Below are positions 33,708 to 45,689 of a stretch of DNA of 64,000 nucleotides, in pieces. This stretch comes from Akebia trifoliata (taxonomy: Eukaryota; Streptophyta; Magnoliopsida; Ranunculales; Lardizabalaceae): contig CM030715.1 in the NCBI GenBank assembly GCA_017979445.1, positions 30,353,090-30,417,089 of the forward strand, given 5' to 3'. The translations under genes and the position numbers were made by a program. Each line of letters begins with the position of its first letter. Positions within the stretch are counted from its first letter, which is position 1. The notes beneath the pieces were generated by a model. The model made no database searches. It saw nothing but the letters and a program-made list of their open reading frames with translations, and was not told where the DNA came from.

Positions 33708-34573
33708 ACCACCCTTCTTCTCTTCCCCTTTTTTCCCCTTCTCGAGGGTCTATCTTCTCACATCTAACATCTACAATCTCAATTAAAACACAAGAATGAA
33801 GAACTAGTAGAGCCTTAAGACTTACAATTTATACTACCAACACAGCTACAACTACCTTCCACATAACTTTATAATATGGGTTGTGCACTCTATTTGTTTC
33901 AATGCCTTCGGGCTGGTTGTTTATTGTACATCAGATAATGGTTTTAACTAAATATCAGATAATGTTCTTCTTCTTCTTCTTCTTCTTCAAATAAATATGG
34001 GTATGAATATTAATATATTTGTTTAATATTATTGATAGTGATGGAACTTGCAGGAAGAGAGATTATAATGTATTCTGATGTGGGTTTGCCATGGACAACT
34101 AAAATTGAGGTAAATTACACCATACTTTTCTGTTGAAGATTGGTGTGGAGTAAAGTAGTTAGGGAGTCAAGTGTGTAGGGAGTCGTGGTGACCAAGACAT
34201 ATGGCCCATCTCCTCCACCATGTCCAAATAGTAAGGTAGAAAGAGCAAATGGTCTGCCCATGCATGCATGTATGTGCATGTCATTTGCATGCTTTCACCT
34301 CGACAATTGTACAAAATAGAATTTGAAAAATAAATGGTATAATTATAGATGTTGATGCACGGAGATGCATGTAGGCTGTGCAAGGGACGGATGGCGGTGT
34401 AACGGTTATCATTTGGTCTTGTGTAGGGATCGGAGAGGCGAGCGCGATCACTGATAGGATCTGGGCCTCATGTTACCGACGTAAGTATAGATTCTAAGGA
34501 AATTGGTGTTGTCAAGGATGTAGTAGTCATGGATTATGAGCAACCCCACAGGAAACCACCCATCCACAACTAA
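33643..34573 (+). CDS. Alternative 3' end of the GOLVEN gene encoding a second, GLV1/GLV2-type peptide
   Basis: Exon 2 contains the strong donor ACAAG/GTGAAC after 33642 (phase 1), just before the first peptide motif. Acceptor TTGCAG at 34048-34053 opens exon 34054-34109 in the matching phase, and exon 34427-34573 (acceptor TTGTGTAG) follows in phase 0. The joined frame stays open and ends VVVMDYEQPHRKPPIHN-stop, very close to the GLV1/GLV2 peptides (pattern DYxQPHRKPPIHN). A basic RRARSL stretch lies about 40 residues upstream and could be a subtilase processing region (inference). Isoform B would be about 195 aa: same signal peptide, different hormone. Alternatively the last two exons are a separate gene starting at ATG 34041, but that start would lack a signal peptide. 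Confidence 0.7.
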
Positions 34574-36181
34574 TCACCTTAGATTATCAGTATTTATTTA
34601 TTTTTGCCCAATTTTTTTTTTTTAATTCAAAGATCAGTTCTAGCTTGTGAGAACATGGTGACTTGATGAATGATGGTCCCATATATTGTTTGTGCCTTAT
34701 TTTTTCCTTATTTTATTAATAAGATTGTGAATAAAATACCCCAAGCCATGAATGTGTGGGCATTTGTTGTCTGATATATATTTGTGGTTGGTTTCATCTT
34801 TAAATGAGGAAGGCAGTTATCAGTTAGTTTCAACACTACAGTTGGGGTTCTACAGTTACTCCCCACCTGGGATCAATCAGTATATTTAGGTTTTGGGATT
34901 TCAACTACTGTTCTTTTTCAGAGATTTCTAAGTCCTAATAAGCAATCTATCATAGATAATTAAACTCCATCGGCTAGTTAGGTCTCATAAATTTCTACTT
35001 TGGAGCAGCAATAAAGCCTAACGATCACTCTATCGCTGGTAATTGATCTTTATTAGTTAAATTGTTAAGAGGTTCTATAGTTCTACTGTTGCAGTTTCAA
35101 CAGTTCTATAGTTCTAATGTTGCAGTTTGAACAAATTTTCAATCGCAGAAGGTTTATGTTTTCAAGCACTATAAGGCCAAATGACCACTTTCATCGATTA
35201 TTAAACTAGATTTTCTATAACTAAAATGGTGTGGTATGGTTGCCCTTCCAATTCATTAATCACAACCATTCAATCAGTGGACCATGTATTTGACTGATTG
35301 AATCCTAATCACAAAGCTGGTCTTAATTTTAATCTCCAATATATGGACTTCACTCTGTTCGACTCTCCACTCTGATTCATCGATCAGATCGATAAAGCCT
35401 TAAACTGAATAGATATATATAAAAAAATCATAAGTAAATTATGTAGTAAAAATGTTTCAAATCGAAAGTTACCATCAATGATAGTGAAACATTTTATAAA
35501 CAATCCTTCCGCAGTGAATTATATTGCAAAACATGTTTGAAATCACAAGTGACCATCAACATGAGTGAAATCAATCAAATAGTTTAGATGGTTCATTAAA
35601 ATACCTGGCCTTGACCATGATCAAATAGTTTATACATTTATCTTGACTGTATTCCACAGAGTACTTGTTCTACCTAGAGAGTCAATATTAGGTACTAGTG
35701 CCTTCAAGAGGTGGTTGACCATAAAAAGATAAACAATGCATCCCAACCAATTTTTAAATATTTTTTTTGTTCCACCTTTATAATTAAATAATGACCCAAT
35801 AAATTACATTTTATTAATTTAATATTACCCAATTTATTTTTAACAAGGTGGAATTCTTCTTAAATTACAATGGTTTTTATGCACTGGGTTCGAAGCCTAA
35901 CCAGAGACAATGGCTGCAACACATTCGAGAATGTCTCGAAAAACATTAAAACACAATGTCTAAGCCAAATTTCAAAATCACAAAATAAAATTTAAAATTT
36001 GCAACTCTTAAACAAAAACAGACATCCCGAAACCGAATCTATAACAGCATTGACAAGCATGTAAAAGGGTAATTCCCGATGCGATCACATGGACAAGATC
36101 ATAAATTATCCTATCTCCACTAGATAGTATTTTTAGATTTAGTTTATTTTAATTGACTCAGTAATAATTTGTTTAAAGTAA
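34574..36181. other. Intergenic, tail-to-tail gap
   Basis: It lies between the 3' ends of the GOLVEN gene (+) and the minus-strand gene ending at 36182. I see no coding. A 31-bp tandem duplication (GTTCTATAGTTCTA...TTGCAGTTT) occurs at 35072 and 35103. Confidence 0.6.
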
Positions 36182-39100
36182 TCAAGTACTACCACAACTG
36201 ACAGTAGAAGGTTTTAGCAAAGTTGATGAATTGGGTGTCCTGATCCCCAGCTTCAGATTGATCTCTCCATCTCCAAACCAAAAGAAATCGGGATTAAGCT
36301 TTTCGTTTGCTTCGTTCAAGATCACCTGAAATCGACCCACATTTACATCTAATTAATTAAACCATAATCGATATAAGTTTTAACTGGTTATCATCTATGC
36401 ATGCTTGATGCTTCTATAATTTTTAAAAGTGATAATAATTTATTCTATAATTTATTATGGACATAATAAGCATTTGTGTTTGACCAAATAAATTAAAAAC
36501 TTCCTTCAAAATTGAAACCTAAGTTATCTGAAATTTTAAGTCACCTTGAAACTTACTATAATCTCTGACATTTTATTTTACAATCTAAGGTAATTGTACA
36601 ACATGAGAATATTCAAGCATTTAACATTATTTTCCAATATTAAAACATCCTCCATACAATATTTTATGTCACCTGTTTTATATGAAAGTTCAAAATTTTC
36701 TTTACTCTTCACTTTTATAAAATATGGAATTATTTTTGCAATTCCACAAACGTAATAATAATGTTATTATATTAACTTATAAAAAATTTCACAATTTATT
36801 GCACATTTACACTACTTGAAGTTGCAGTTGGTTTTTTTTTTTTTTTTCTGAAATTAGGAAGAAACTGAGTTCAATGACAATATTAGATCTCCATAGGTTT
36901 TTATTGAAACTTTGAATTTCAAGTATTTCATTAATTATAAAAAATATATGACTAATCTGGGTTATAATCAGTAATGAACCCTACTACATGCCATCTATAG
37001 GTTCGTATACGGTCTCATTGACAAAAAAACTGTTGTTTTTCTGGTGTAAAATTTTTAGTGATTTTACGTGTTCTTTTTCTTCTTTTTCTTTTTTTTCTTT
37101 TTTGAGGATTTTGTTGGAAAAATGGGATTGGGTTTGCTCTTTATCTCCCGCATGAGAGGTTCATTGCTAGTTGTAAACTCTTGTGGTAATTTCTTGTTGG
37201 TCATCTCGACCACTTTAATATAAATCTGTATTTAACTATATATATTTAAAAATAAAATAAAAAAGTGGACCACCTCAAGAATGGGGGCTAGCCCAAAAAT
37301 TCAATGGAATTTATTATAATCCTATGTTCAAGAGGGAAAAAACCTAAATAAATACGATTTCATGCTGGAACAATTTATGGGATGACCTAATATTAGGTTT
37401 GGATCATTGTGAGTAACATGTTTAAGATATCAACATCACACTGAAGTGTCCTCTTTTGTCTTTTCTTCACAATTTGAAATCGTTTTCGTGTAAAATTTGG
37501 GCCACGGGCTGAAACAAGATAGGGATCAGTATCAAATTCAGGCAATCAAAACAGAGGGGCCTAATTGTCCATGCTCCGTCAAGCAAGAAAGGCCAGTCAA
37601 GTGGTACTGTCTGAAATATGTGTACATGTGCATGTGCTTTGTGTTAAAGCTTTTGTAAGTATCAATATCAAAGAGTTTCACAACGCTGACATTTTCAAAG
37701 GACATTGTTATTATTATTATTATTATTATTTTTTTTTCCTTTTCTGTTGTTGAAATAAAAAGTTTTAATCTAATCAGTTGATACTGATCGTGGTTTTTCT
37801 TCATGCATAAGACAGAACATAAAGAAATTTCAAAGATTTCCAAACGGTAAACAATTTCAGAGAGACTGACTACCAGGATGTCTGTTTTCATGCCAATACA
37901 TGTCACTCCATTGCACCCTTATCTGGTCAACTTCAATGAATGCTCTTCGGAGCAATCCTCACTGTGTCAATAGTTAAAACTTTTGAGACCTGTTAAGGTT
38001 CGAAAACAGTGAAAATGATTTTGTAAGCATTGGACAAACCTTAAAATTCTCATAAAAGGTCCATCGATTAAAAAAAAAATCAAAAGTTGGATCATGTCCC
38101 TTGTTTATCAATAAGGGGAGCATTAGACCAGTCCCAGTGAAATTGGGTCAAAGAACCTATTATCTTTGGTTTCCAGATAAATTCAGTGATGCAGATATAG
38201 AAGCTTTCTTGTTAACTCAAAGAAACACAATATATATATTGTAAGAATCGATCAAAGAAAATTTAACATGAACACCCTACAGATTGAATCTCTTCTCTGA
38301 ACAAATTATAATTTATATTTGCTTATTGTTTACTCAGTCAATGATTTCAATGTAAATTTCTTCATCTAGATACAATTTATTTTATACCTTATATGAAATA
38401 ATATTTCTAGTTTTAAAAGTTAATTCTATGGACATGCCAGCAGATCCAGTTTCTATGGGTCAGCATGCTGGACACCTCGTGTCATGTTGAGTGCCAATAA
38501 ACATGTCCCTGTCTGATTTATACACTTTTTTCTTCTTCTGTAAATGGAAACATCTACACGATAAAAGTATGAGGGAACAAGCATTGAGTAGGTATACGGT
38601 TTCAAACCATTGGTATGGTCCATTGTTCTGTTCGGTAAGTTGCTGCAATGGGGGTGGAAATTAGTAACTTGAAAGTGAATAATTATCATGTTTAGCACTG
38701 CTGACAGAAGTCAAGGTCTGGGTCATGTAAATTGATTGAAAGCCTAAGATTGAGGATTTTGATAAATCATGAAACTGAATAAAGAAATGACATGTTTTCA
38801 ACACTATGTGAGCAAATGAAGCCAAAAGGAAAAACAAATTGGAGGTTATCAAACACAACGAAAACAAAATAAAACTACAATATTACAAGGAGCACAGAGT
38901 TCACTATATGCAGGAGAAACCAAGTATCAGTTGTTGTCTGGATCAAATCTAGCTCACACATCAATGAACAAGAAGATCAACATGTCAAAGCGTGCCACAT
39001 CTGTACGTAAAAAAGAAAAGAAAAAGAGGTATACTGATTTTCTCGATCATCTTTATGTTGATGATTTGATATAATATGGGCACAAGTCATTAATTGATGA

Positions 39101-42100
39101 AAATTCAGAAATGCAATGATGTAAGCATGTGGGATGACAAAGTGCTGAATGAACGATGAAGATGAGAAAGTCGAACTACTAGTTTACCAAAATTTGGTTG
39201 GCTCTTAGATTTTATCTCACAAAAATACAAGGCAGTACATGCCATAGGCACTGTAACAAGTATTGGTAGGTGCCAGCTAGCTTAGTTGGTCAAGTCTATG
39301 GGTGATGATACCATACACCTGGGTTCAATTCCCGCCATCACCGAGTTCCTAATCTCATTAAAAAACAGGGTTACTGATAAAAAAAGAAGAAAGTATTGGT
39401 CAGCTCAATTGACAAGAAAACACACTTCTGGATATTCATTTTCCATGGCCTTAAGGGTACAATTTGGTCTTCAAAGAAGCAGAAAAATTGGTTTGATCAT
39501 TAACTCAAGCAAAACATATTTCTTGCACTGCATCTACAAGTGATGTGGTATGGTTAAAAAGAAAGTTATTACAGTTCAATCCAATTGTGAACTAGTGACA
39601 AAGTGCCAGCTATTGCCAGCTCAGGAAACCCAGTTTTTCACAGCCAATACAAGCATATTGAAATTCAACATTAGTTCATCAGGTATATTGGCCAAGAAGG
39701 AAAGATCTAGTTAATTTTCGGCGTAGATGATTTTGTGAACACTTCCACAAAATTCAAGAAAACAAACACAGACTAAGGTGGAAGCAGCCATCTGTCCCCA
39801 ATTCAGGGCCCAAATGGTTGAAATTGATTACCTAAAGGAATTTGCAAGAAAATTTCAAATGGTATTAACCAAGGTTGATGTTATTTTTCTAGATTTAAGT
39901 TGCACTCAATGGTTTGCAACTAATAGGTTTCCAGTTTCCTAGGTAATTCAACTACTATCTTTAGTTTTAGTTATGAAAGCACATGTACTTAACAATATCT
40001 TTTAATATCTGATACATTCCATCAAATTATGGAAAAACTTGAATCTTTTTATCTGTTGGAAAAGGCGAGTGATGGTTAAATTGCACCACTAGCATCCCAA
40101 TAAACAACTACCATGCCTTCATCATGCTGAAAGAGTCATTTTTTGGCTGTTAAGAAAAAGAAGATTTTTTTTTGCCGTGCTTTACATAGGAATATTATTT
40201 GTTCTGTAGTTTCATATATTCTTTAGAGTGCCATTTTGTTCCATAGTTTTGTGGAGTGTCACCCCATTTGCAATTTGTTGGGGGATTTGGAAGCAGCACA
40301 ACAGCAGTGTCTTTGAAGGAAGGAGTGAGACGGCTGAGAATATTGTAACGTCAGTTTTGGGCTTGCTATTTTTTTGGTGTAAGGTGTTTAAGGAATTTAG
40401 GGGGGTCTTCTTCGAAGATTTTTGGGTAAGGCGGGACCAAATCTGTTGTATTGCGTCCTCTTAAGTTGGTCTATTTGTATTATTTCCTTTTGCCAGTCAC
40501 CTCTGCCGCCTTAATGAAATGATATTTTGCCAATAAAAAAAAAATAGTTCCATAGTTTTGTTGGATCTTCATTTTTCCCTTTTATCAACTATTCCATAAT
40601 TTTTCCTATTTCTTTTCCTTAGCATTTAACACTATTCCTCAAAATTTTGCAATCACATCCAAAGCATCTCCTTAATATTATTACATGCTACATTTCAACA
40701 CTTTTTTTCCCTTGAACTATGCTCCAAACCATAATCTTTTTCTCTCAACAACTATAGAGAACATAAATAAAGAATACATAGATATAAAAAATGCTTCATG
40801 TTGATAAACTAAAAGGATGCTTGCTGTGATAACTAACAAAATATCAAAACAGAAGTGGTTCCTGTGGTAAACAAACAAATAATGGGAAAATTGATGTGAC
40901 TTCAAACATTTTAGGCTACAAAAAAGAAGTATACATCTGCGGCCACTTTGTTCTAGAACCGTAAGATACATTAACCAATAAAAAAAAAAAAAAAACAAAA
41001 GGAGGTTGAGGGTACCAACCTAACAAATTCCCATATTAACAGCAATTGAATTTAGTAGGTAAAGAGGTTGAAGCCTCTGTTCTGAAAGATTGTTTAACCA
41101 ACCACTCGTATTTGGCTCCATAGAATTGGATGAGAAAGCCCGGTATCCGTATGATCAAATTGCTCTTGATACAAAGTTCTCTAGATAGCATAATGGATAG
41201 AATGGTCATCCTTCAAGGCTACTACCTGAACCTCCTGGTTCTCCCATGAAGTGGGCGGAGATTAGTAGATTCGGACCTTTTTTAAATAAATGATGTTAAT
41301 GGATGCCCAAACATGACTAGGAAAGAAGGAAACCACTTTTTCTGATATCATTGTTCGGGCCTGTATGTTGTCTAATGGAATGTGTCCATATAGGTTTAAC
41401 AAGTTACGGGAAAGAACCTAAAAATGAGCCAAGGCAATATTAATCCACGTAAAAGGGTAGATCCAAGAAAGTAGTTGTTTAGGCGAAATTGATGCTACTT
41501 CTTGTGCAAGGCATTGATCTATTCGAATGCATTCCAGCAGTTCTTCTGTAAGAGATGAGGGCATCTAATTGAGTACATATGGAAGAATGTTAGTCCTAGG
41601 CTACAACACCTGCTATCCCAAATCTGGTATTGCGAATGACCTCTTTGATGGGAAAACAACCTAGCAAACGAATTCTTCTGCCAAGTTTACCACTCTGCTA
41701 ACGCTATATTTTGCTCAATGTTCTTGATAACACTTGACCATTTAATCTGATAGATACTTAGTTCTTCCATAAAAAAGAAAAAAAAAAGAAGGAAGAAAAA
41801 CCCTCACTTTGTTTGGGTTGAGAGAAGTGGAAAGAAGAGAAACCCATCAAGAGAAGAGAAACTCAGTTTCTCTCCACCATGTTTGGATTGACAAGAGAGA
41901 AATTGGGACAAATTTGGAATTTTAAAATGTCTTAAAAGAGATCTAAGGCAGAGTGGGATTTATAAAATATTTTAAAGGTGTTTCTCTTCTCTTCTCTCCG
42001 CTTTTGGAGAAAAAGAAAACTCACCATTCTTCTCTTCTCTCTCCCCACTTAACGATCCAAACAAGAGAAATGGAGAGAAACTCCTTTATTTTCTCTTCTT

Positions 42101-42811
42101 TTCTCACAATCCAAACACAATGTTAAATGTTAATGATAACCTCGTGGACTGCATGCCACTTCCAATCGAAATGGCAGATGTTTCTCTCCTTCCCCACACA
42201 CCCCACAAACAGCAAAGGATGTCAAGTTCTATAAAATCCTTTTTTCTCAAAGTTAAAGCGGTAAACTGTCAACTTTGGAAATGGTAGCACAACTACTCAG
42301 GTTGAGCATAAAAAACACATTAAATTGTATCACAATTGAAAATAGTTGGGCATCTTCATAAGTAAACAGTGACTTAATTAACAGTTTAATTTCTATTTTG
42401 GTAACTAGCCATAGTTGAGTGAGGCTTTCATGGATTCAGCATTAAAGAGAGCAATGTTACTTGAATGATCAATGAAGACAACAATCAATATCACTGGCAC
42501 GAGCTTCTGTTCTGCGCTCACCATCTGAACATCATAACTAAAGAAATCTAGTTCTAATTCTCAAATTTGGATGAATTTTTCAATCAAAACCTTCTTAATA
42601 AAGATCGAGGTTACATTACAATAAACAAATTAAGAGTTCCTAGCAAACCAACCTAAAATCTTAATTGCAAAAGAAAAAAAAAAAAGGTGTAAAATTGGAG
42701 CACTGAAATTCAAAACAAATGGATGAAAAGGAGATATAATGTGATAAAAGTTAGGCGTACCAGGACGATGCTCTCTTGATGAATTCGAAATATCGAAGAC
42801 CTGCAACTCAT
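36182..42811 (-). CDS. Unrecognised 11-exon gene (about 291 aa), assembled by splice phase
   Basis: Exons, 5' to 3' on the minus strand: 42811-42761, 42524-42461, 42228-42141, 41677-41610, 41545-41499, 40126-40087, 39791-39770, 38642-38476, 37957-37874, 37606-37506, 36325-36182. Each junction is GT-AG and the phases (0,1,2,1,0,1,2,1,1,0) close without stops over 876 nt. The later exons read strongly protein-like: KPYTYSMLVPSYFYRVDVSI, then FIEVDQIRVQWSDMYWHENR, VPLDWPFLLDGAWTIRP and NPDFFWFGDGEINLKLGIRT before the stop. No domain is recognised and no function is claimed. The first two exons, the 22-nt microexon and the exon 10 donor (CCC then GTGGCC) are the least certain. Introns hold a SINE, a LINE fragment and a MITE. 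Stop: 36184-36182. Confidence 0.6.
39268..39390 (+). mobile_element. tRNA-derived SINE with 10-bp TSD
   Basis: AAGTATTGGT flanks both sides (39258-39267 and 39391-39400). The A-box-like TAGCTTAGTTGGT and the near-canonical B box GGGTTCAATTCCC are clear. The tail is ACTGATAAAAAAAG. It belongs to the same family as 14015-14133 and lies in intron 7 of the minus-strand gene. Confidence 0.9.
40253..40546 (+). mobile_element. 5'-truncated LINE with 15-bp TSD
   Basis: GTTCCATAGTTTTGT is repeated exactly at 40238-40252 and 40547-40561. The body encodes the LINE ORF2 C-terminal end (TPFAICWGIWKQHNSSVFEG), a stop at 40462-40464, a short 3' UTR with TTAATGAAATGATATTTTGC and poly-A. It is inserted in intron 5 of the minus-strand gene, antisense to it. 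Confidence 0.9.
41809..42117. mobile_element. MITE with TTGTTTGGGTTGAGAGAAG ends
   Basis: The left end TTGTTTGGGTTGAGAGAAGT pairs with the right end TTTTCTCACAATCCAAACA. The inner arms are AGAGAAGAGAAACTC / TTTCTCTTCTCTTCTC type. It is a sister of 27387-27707 and lies wholly within intron 3 of the minus-strand gene. Confidence 0.7.
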
Positions 42812-42831
42812 GCTGAACTCCAAAGCGCCAT
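42808..42831 (-). promoter_or_regulatory. Upstream ORF overlapping the start of the minus-strand gene
   Basis: ATG at 42831-42829 opens a 7-codon frame (MALWSSA) whose TGA overlaps the proposed main ATG as ATGA. If the first exon is right, this could support termination-reinitiation control. Sequence 42812 to about 43000 upstream is GC-richer and suits a 5' UTR. Confidence 0.4.
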
Positions 42832-43192
42832 TACGACGAACTCCTATGAATTGCGATTCCCAATTTAAGCGGAGTTTCCACTCGTGGGAATTGGAAATCC
42901 AAATGACGCCGTGGAGTTCTCAAGTCTCAAGTCTCGACAGTGCGAGTTGCAAATCCCAACTCCTACCAACTTCGAACCCAAAAGCTAAAAAATGTACTTA
43001 AGAGTCGTGATAACATGACTCTCCCACGTGGCATACTGAAATACTCTTCTGACGTGGCATAGATTAGAATCATAGATTTTATGCCGGGGGGGATACACAT
43101 CTGGACATCCCCAAACATATTTGCAATTTTATATCCAAGGAGAAAAGATCTATGGCTCTAGCACAGATCACATTATGAGAGTATTTTGAGTA

Positions 43193-43415
43193 TGCCACTT
43201 TAAGAGTTCGAAACCCTTACTCATATCTTATGCCACTTGAAGAGTTAGAAAACCCTTACTTATATCTTAAACTTTGTGATAATCGAATGCTTCCCTCTGA
43301 CATACGACCCCATCAAAGAACCATAGATTTATGGTTCTGCATATCCAAATGCAAATAATCTATGGTCTATGTTGGGGGTGTTTGTCTGAGGCGGTATCAA
43401 AAAAATTCTTATCTA
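43193..43415. repeat. Family C-like hairpin remnant with 38-bp tandem repeat
   Basis: TGCCACTT-AAGAGTT-GAAA-CCCTTACT occurs at 43193 and 43231. Downstream, CTCTGACATACGACCCCATC faces GGGGGTGTTTGTCTGAGG, with CATAGATTTATGGTTCTGCA between, matching the element at 50008-50181. Confidence 0.5.
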
Positions 43416-43446
43416 AACAAATATTATATATATATATATATATATA

Positions 43447-43636
43447 TGGGAAATGTTCAACACCCTAAGTTTTACCCTACACTTTAAGCTTTGGAATGGG
43501 CTGATTTTTGGTGAGGATGATCTCCTCACCATAGAGATCATCCTCATTAAAAATCAGCACATTCCAAAACTTCTAACCCATGTAGGACAAAACGCGTTTG
43601 TTAAAGTGTAGGGTAAAGCTTAGGGTGGGGAACGAG
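43447..43636. mobile_element. Foldback MITE, family B (copy 6), flanked by TA repeats
   Basis: Outer arms CACCCTAAG-TTTTACCCTACACTTTAA and TTAAAGTGTAGGGTAAAGCTTAGGGTG are complementary and differ in sequence from the arms of copies 3 and 4. The core GGAATGGGCTGATTTTTGGT and GATCATCCTCATTAAAAATC hairpin is shared. (TA)n tracts lie on both sides (43427-43446 and 43640-43660), and the ends GGGAAATGTTCAACA / GGGAACGAGACCC resemble copy 3. Confidence 0.75.
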
Positions 43637-45689
43637 ACCCATATATATATATATATATATGGATTATATAGTTTTAGATTCGGGTTGAGTTGGGTTGTAA
43701 AACCCTCAACCCAAATTAACATTAGGTTGAATTATTCTAAATCAGGCTCAACTCATATTTTACATAACTCAGCCAAGCTCGCTGATCAACTGGATTGAAT
43801 CCAAGTTGAACACGGGCTCCCAAATGGCAAAAAAAAAAAAAAAAATTTTGATAAAAATAAATAGGGCAAGATGGGCTTTTTGAAAGAAAAAAAAATCATT
43901 GGTATACAATACAATTTTTCTAAATTTTTAACTAATCCGAATTAGCCAACTGAACCCGGGCCAAATAATTGTCAAAATTGAACTTTGTTACCATAGACAA
44001 GAACGGGGGAGTAGACAAAGGGAGTGAAAGGCTTAAATAGCAAAGAATGTCTTGTGAGTTGTGAGTTGACAGAGAGAATACAAAATGTTATTTTGGCACA
44101 TTTGCTAATATTAGTATTCTTTTGAAAAAATTATATATAGAAGCTAATGTGCCAATAACACACACATCGGTAGGATCGAGGGACAACTATTTGTTACAAT
44201 ACTTTTTACAATATCCAGATGTCATCCATTTTACAAGATCCAATAGATGCCACCCATTTTAAAAATATGGGAACATGACCACAGAGATATGATCACAATA
44301 AAAGTAGGTCTATCAATGGGTAGGTTCGAGTTGGACTTGGATAACTCCAAAAGAGATGAATTGTATTAGGACCAATTACTAGTTCTCCATCGCGTATATG
44401 TCGGCTAAGCCCAATTTCAAAGGGCTCAATCATGCTTAGGTTGATTTTATTAAGATATTAAATTCATGCAATAGTTGGATACTATTTTCATCAAAATAAG
44501 GGTTCATCTCCATCTTAATTGAAAAATGGTTAAAGTTGAGAAATAAATTTGTGATTTTATGATATATTTTAATTATTAGTATTTTTATTATAAAAAACAT
44601 AGTATATATCAATAACAAATTCCATGGTTTACCTCAAGATATGTGAAATAAGATCACAAATAATATGTTTTTTTTTAATATTGAAAATGGAGATACAGGT
44701 CTTAGTAGACTCAATTAACAAATTGTTCTCGTCTTATTAATATTCAAATATAGTGAAAAGAATGATATGAAGCTTTCTTCTTTCTCGAACTTTGTGTTTA
44801 ATCGACTGTGAATGTTGTTTTGATTTGTAAATAGTGACTTTATTGTGATTGATCTTTTGTAATGGATTTATATTGATTTCTTCTCTCCGAATTTCGTACT
44901 TAATCGACTAAGAAATTTTTCTTGATTTTCAATGAAGGGATTTTAGACTTGTTCTTCTCTTCAATCAGAGTCCAAGCTTATCTTGAAAAACCTTGCTTCG
45001 TCTCTAGAAGAGGACTTCAATGCTATTTCTTTTCTAGAGGGAGAGATTTTATCTTCTAAGAGAAAGTAATTTAAAGATTTCTCAAACGAGGTAAGCTTTA
45101 GTATTTATTGATTTAAGATAAATTAATATTTTCAATTGTACCCCTAACTTAATAGTCCTTTGGCTAGTTGGTTAAAGATTTACTTTGTCAAATTCCAATT
45201 TTAAAGACTTTATGAATTTTTGTGGGGCTTCATTTATCTATTTAAGTAAAGAGTCAATATTTAATATGGATCACTTAGACTTTCTCGAATCATGGGTTTT
45301 ATATGCGAAAACCCAAACTTAAAGAGACTCATTCCTAATCAATGGACCCACTTTAGATGTGTCGGCTCAACTTTGTTTTTTAAGAGCTTTTTGATAATTT
45401 AGAAAATTATTAGATCCCTTTTCAATTTGAGAAAGTTACCTTAAAGACGCTGGCAAAACAATTTCTTTCTAATTAACCCCCAACACTTCATAAGATTTTG
45501 AGTCTTACTAAAGGGCGCTTTTGCTCAAATGGATTATCACATAAAAAAATTCAACACCACAACTATGTAAGTTTCATAAAAAAACTCATATAAAAAAAAA
45601 ATTGAAAAAATAATTTCTTTTGAATTAGATCCAAGGTTTGACAATTTCTTTCTAAACAGTCCTTAGTACCCATACTCAAGAATTTTTAG

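Noticed and set aside
37538..37906. 122-codon minus-strand frame
   Set aside because: It runs through intron and overlaps two exons of the minus-strand gene in the wrong frame. The phase-consistent splicing model explains the coding signal better.
41170..41295. tRNA-like segment (TAGCATAATGGATAGAATGG ... TGGTTCTCCC)
   Set aside because: The B-box match is poor and there is no TSD or tail. It may be a decayed SINE, but the evidence is insufficient.
42810..43001. 63-codon plus-strand frame in a GC-richer block
   Set aside because: It is antisense to the likely 5' UTR and first exon of the minus-strand gene, and has no recognisable motif.
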